From Solobacterium sp. (GTDB lineage Bacteria; Bacillota_I; Bacilli_A; Erysipelotrichales; Erysipelotrichaceae), in contig JAEEPV010000044.1 in assembly GCA_016284975.1 (NCBI GenBank), positions 1 to 20,729 on the forward strand: 20,729 nucleotides of DNA, given 5' to 3'. A program made the position numbers and the translations under genes. Under the pieces are notes generated by a model. The model was given only the letters and a program-made list of their open reading frames with translations, was not told the origin of the DNA and made no database searches. Positions 20,422-20,729 of the stretch are shown here, piece after piece (positions within the stretch are counted from its first letter, which is position 1; each line of letters opens with the position of its first letter).

Positions 20422-20729
20422 GTATCAATCAATTTCGCAAGATATTATTCGTTTCATTTGAAGTCATATCAGCGGGTTTTGCCATTACCGCTGGTTTGGC
20501 TTTTTTGAAATACAGAATAACATTCTTGAAAGCCATTTCTGTAATTCTATTTAGTTTATTCTTTTCTTCAATTCTTGTGTTTCTTTGTTATGCCAAAATA
20601 ACAAAAGGTTCGCTGCGAGAGTATGCACGCATGATTTTAATCCGAGACACTCTGGAAAACAATCTTATTAGTATTGAAGCCTTTGAAAGATTTAATAACT
20701 CGAAGATTTTTGTTCTTCCGACAATAAAA
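20418..20729 (+). CDS. N-terminus of a probable conjugation coupling protein (FtsK/TcpA-like), cut by the window end
   Basis: The first 104 residues of a longer gene that runs past the right edge. It starts at the ATG overlapping the previous stop codon. Two membrane helices, about residues 10-27 (FVSFEVISAGFAITAGLAFL) and 37-57 (AISVILFSLFFSSILVFLC), are followed by a cytoplasmic region with SLREYARMILIRDTLENN and FNNSKIFVLPTIK. Two N-terminal helices followed by a short linker and a NTPase are typical of FtsK/TcpA-type coupling proteins of Gram-positive ICEs. The NTPase domain is not in view, so this is a guess based on layout and location. Confidence 0.6.
   Translation, partial: MSINQFRKILFVSFEVISAGFAITAGLAFLKYRITFLKAISVILFSLFFSSILVFLCYAKITKGSLREYARMILIRDTLENNLISIEAFERFNNSKIFVLPTIK

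Larger units (their letters stand above)
18854..20729 (+). mobile_element. Start of a probable integrated conjugative element (end not in window)
   Basis: After pgi the DNA turns AT-rich, codon choice shifts to A/T-ending codons, and housekeeping genes stop. Instead there are nested inverted repeats, an unrecognised membrane protein, a long switch-like leader, two small genes of unknown function and the N-terminus of a possible coupling protein, all on the plus strand. This order resembles the beginning of the transfer module of ICEs from Bacillota, but no relaxase, integrase or proven attachment site is within the window. The left boundary is a guess. Confidence 0.45.

Overview
The window reads as a chromosomal stretch of a mid-GC member of the Bacillota. 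The tail of a division cluster (sepF-ylmH-divIVA-ileS), a tRNA-responsive T-box leader, a type III glutamine synthetase, a YuiD-type PAP2 protein and a general-stress-protein-13-like S1 protein support this. Class Erysipelotrichia is my guess from overall style only and is not proven. From about 18.85 kb the DNA becomes visibly more AT-rich and the genes look like the first part of an integrated conjugative element.

Layout. 1-2.35 kb: the 3' end of a peptide ABC transporter operon (permease end, then the two ATPases OppD and OppF). 2.37-3.13 kb: two small minus-strand membrane proteins (DUF3899-like, DUF1622-like), each with its own terminator. 3.25-7.96 kb: a strong promoter, sepF, ylmH, divIVA, a T-box leader and ileS. 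8.2-8.5 kb: a lone small peptide with a double-glycine leader. 8.5-10.6 kb, minus strand: metK, with a structured leader, followed by an endonuclease/exonuclease/phosphatase-family protein. 10.67-11.85 kb: an AI-2E-family membrane protein. 11.9-13.9 kb: a secreted lipoprotein reductase joining an FMN-binding domain to a fumarate-reductase-type flavoprotein. 14.0-17.06 kb, minus strand: a PAP2-like and NifU-like pair, then type III glutamine synthetase. 17.17-18.81 kb: an S1-domain protein overlapping pgi. 18.83-20.73 kb: nested inverted repeats, an unrecognised two-helix membrane protein, a pair of mutually exclusive hairpins, and three tightly packed small genes that run off the window. The last of these looks like the start of a conjugation coupling protein.

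How the parts work together. The peptide importer, glutamine synthetase, MetK and IleRS are amino-acid uptake and use functions. At least two of these transcripts carry structured leaders. SepF and DivIVA act in septum placement and are expressed with YlmH and, by read-through, the T-box-controlled ileS. The flavin lipoprotein fits extracellular respiration of a fumarate-like acceptor, but none of its electron-supply partners lie nearby.

Points most worth a second look: the metK leader, which has a T-box-like core but no terminator U-run and a possible Shine-Dalgarno switch; the orphan double-glycine peptide; an IleRS whose HIGH motif reads HAGT and whose editing motif is also altered; and the switch-like hairpins and nested repeats at the mobile-element end. 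I saw no tRNA or rRNA genes, CRISPR array or transposase.
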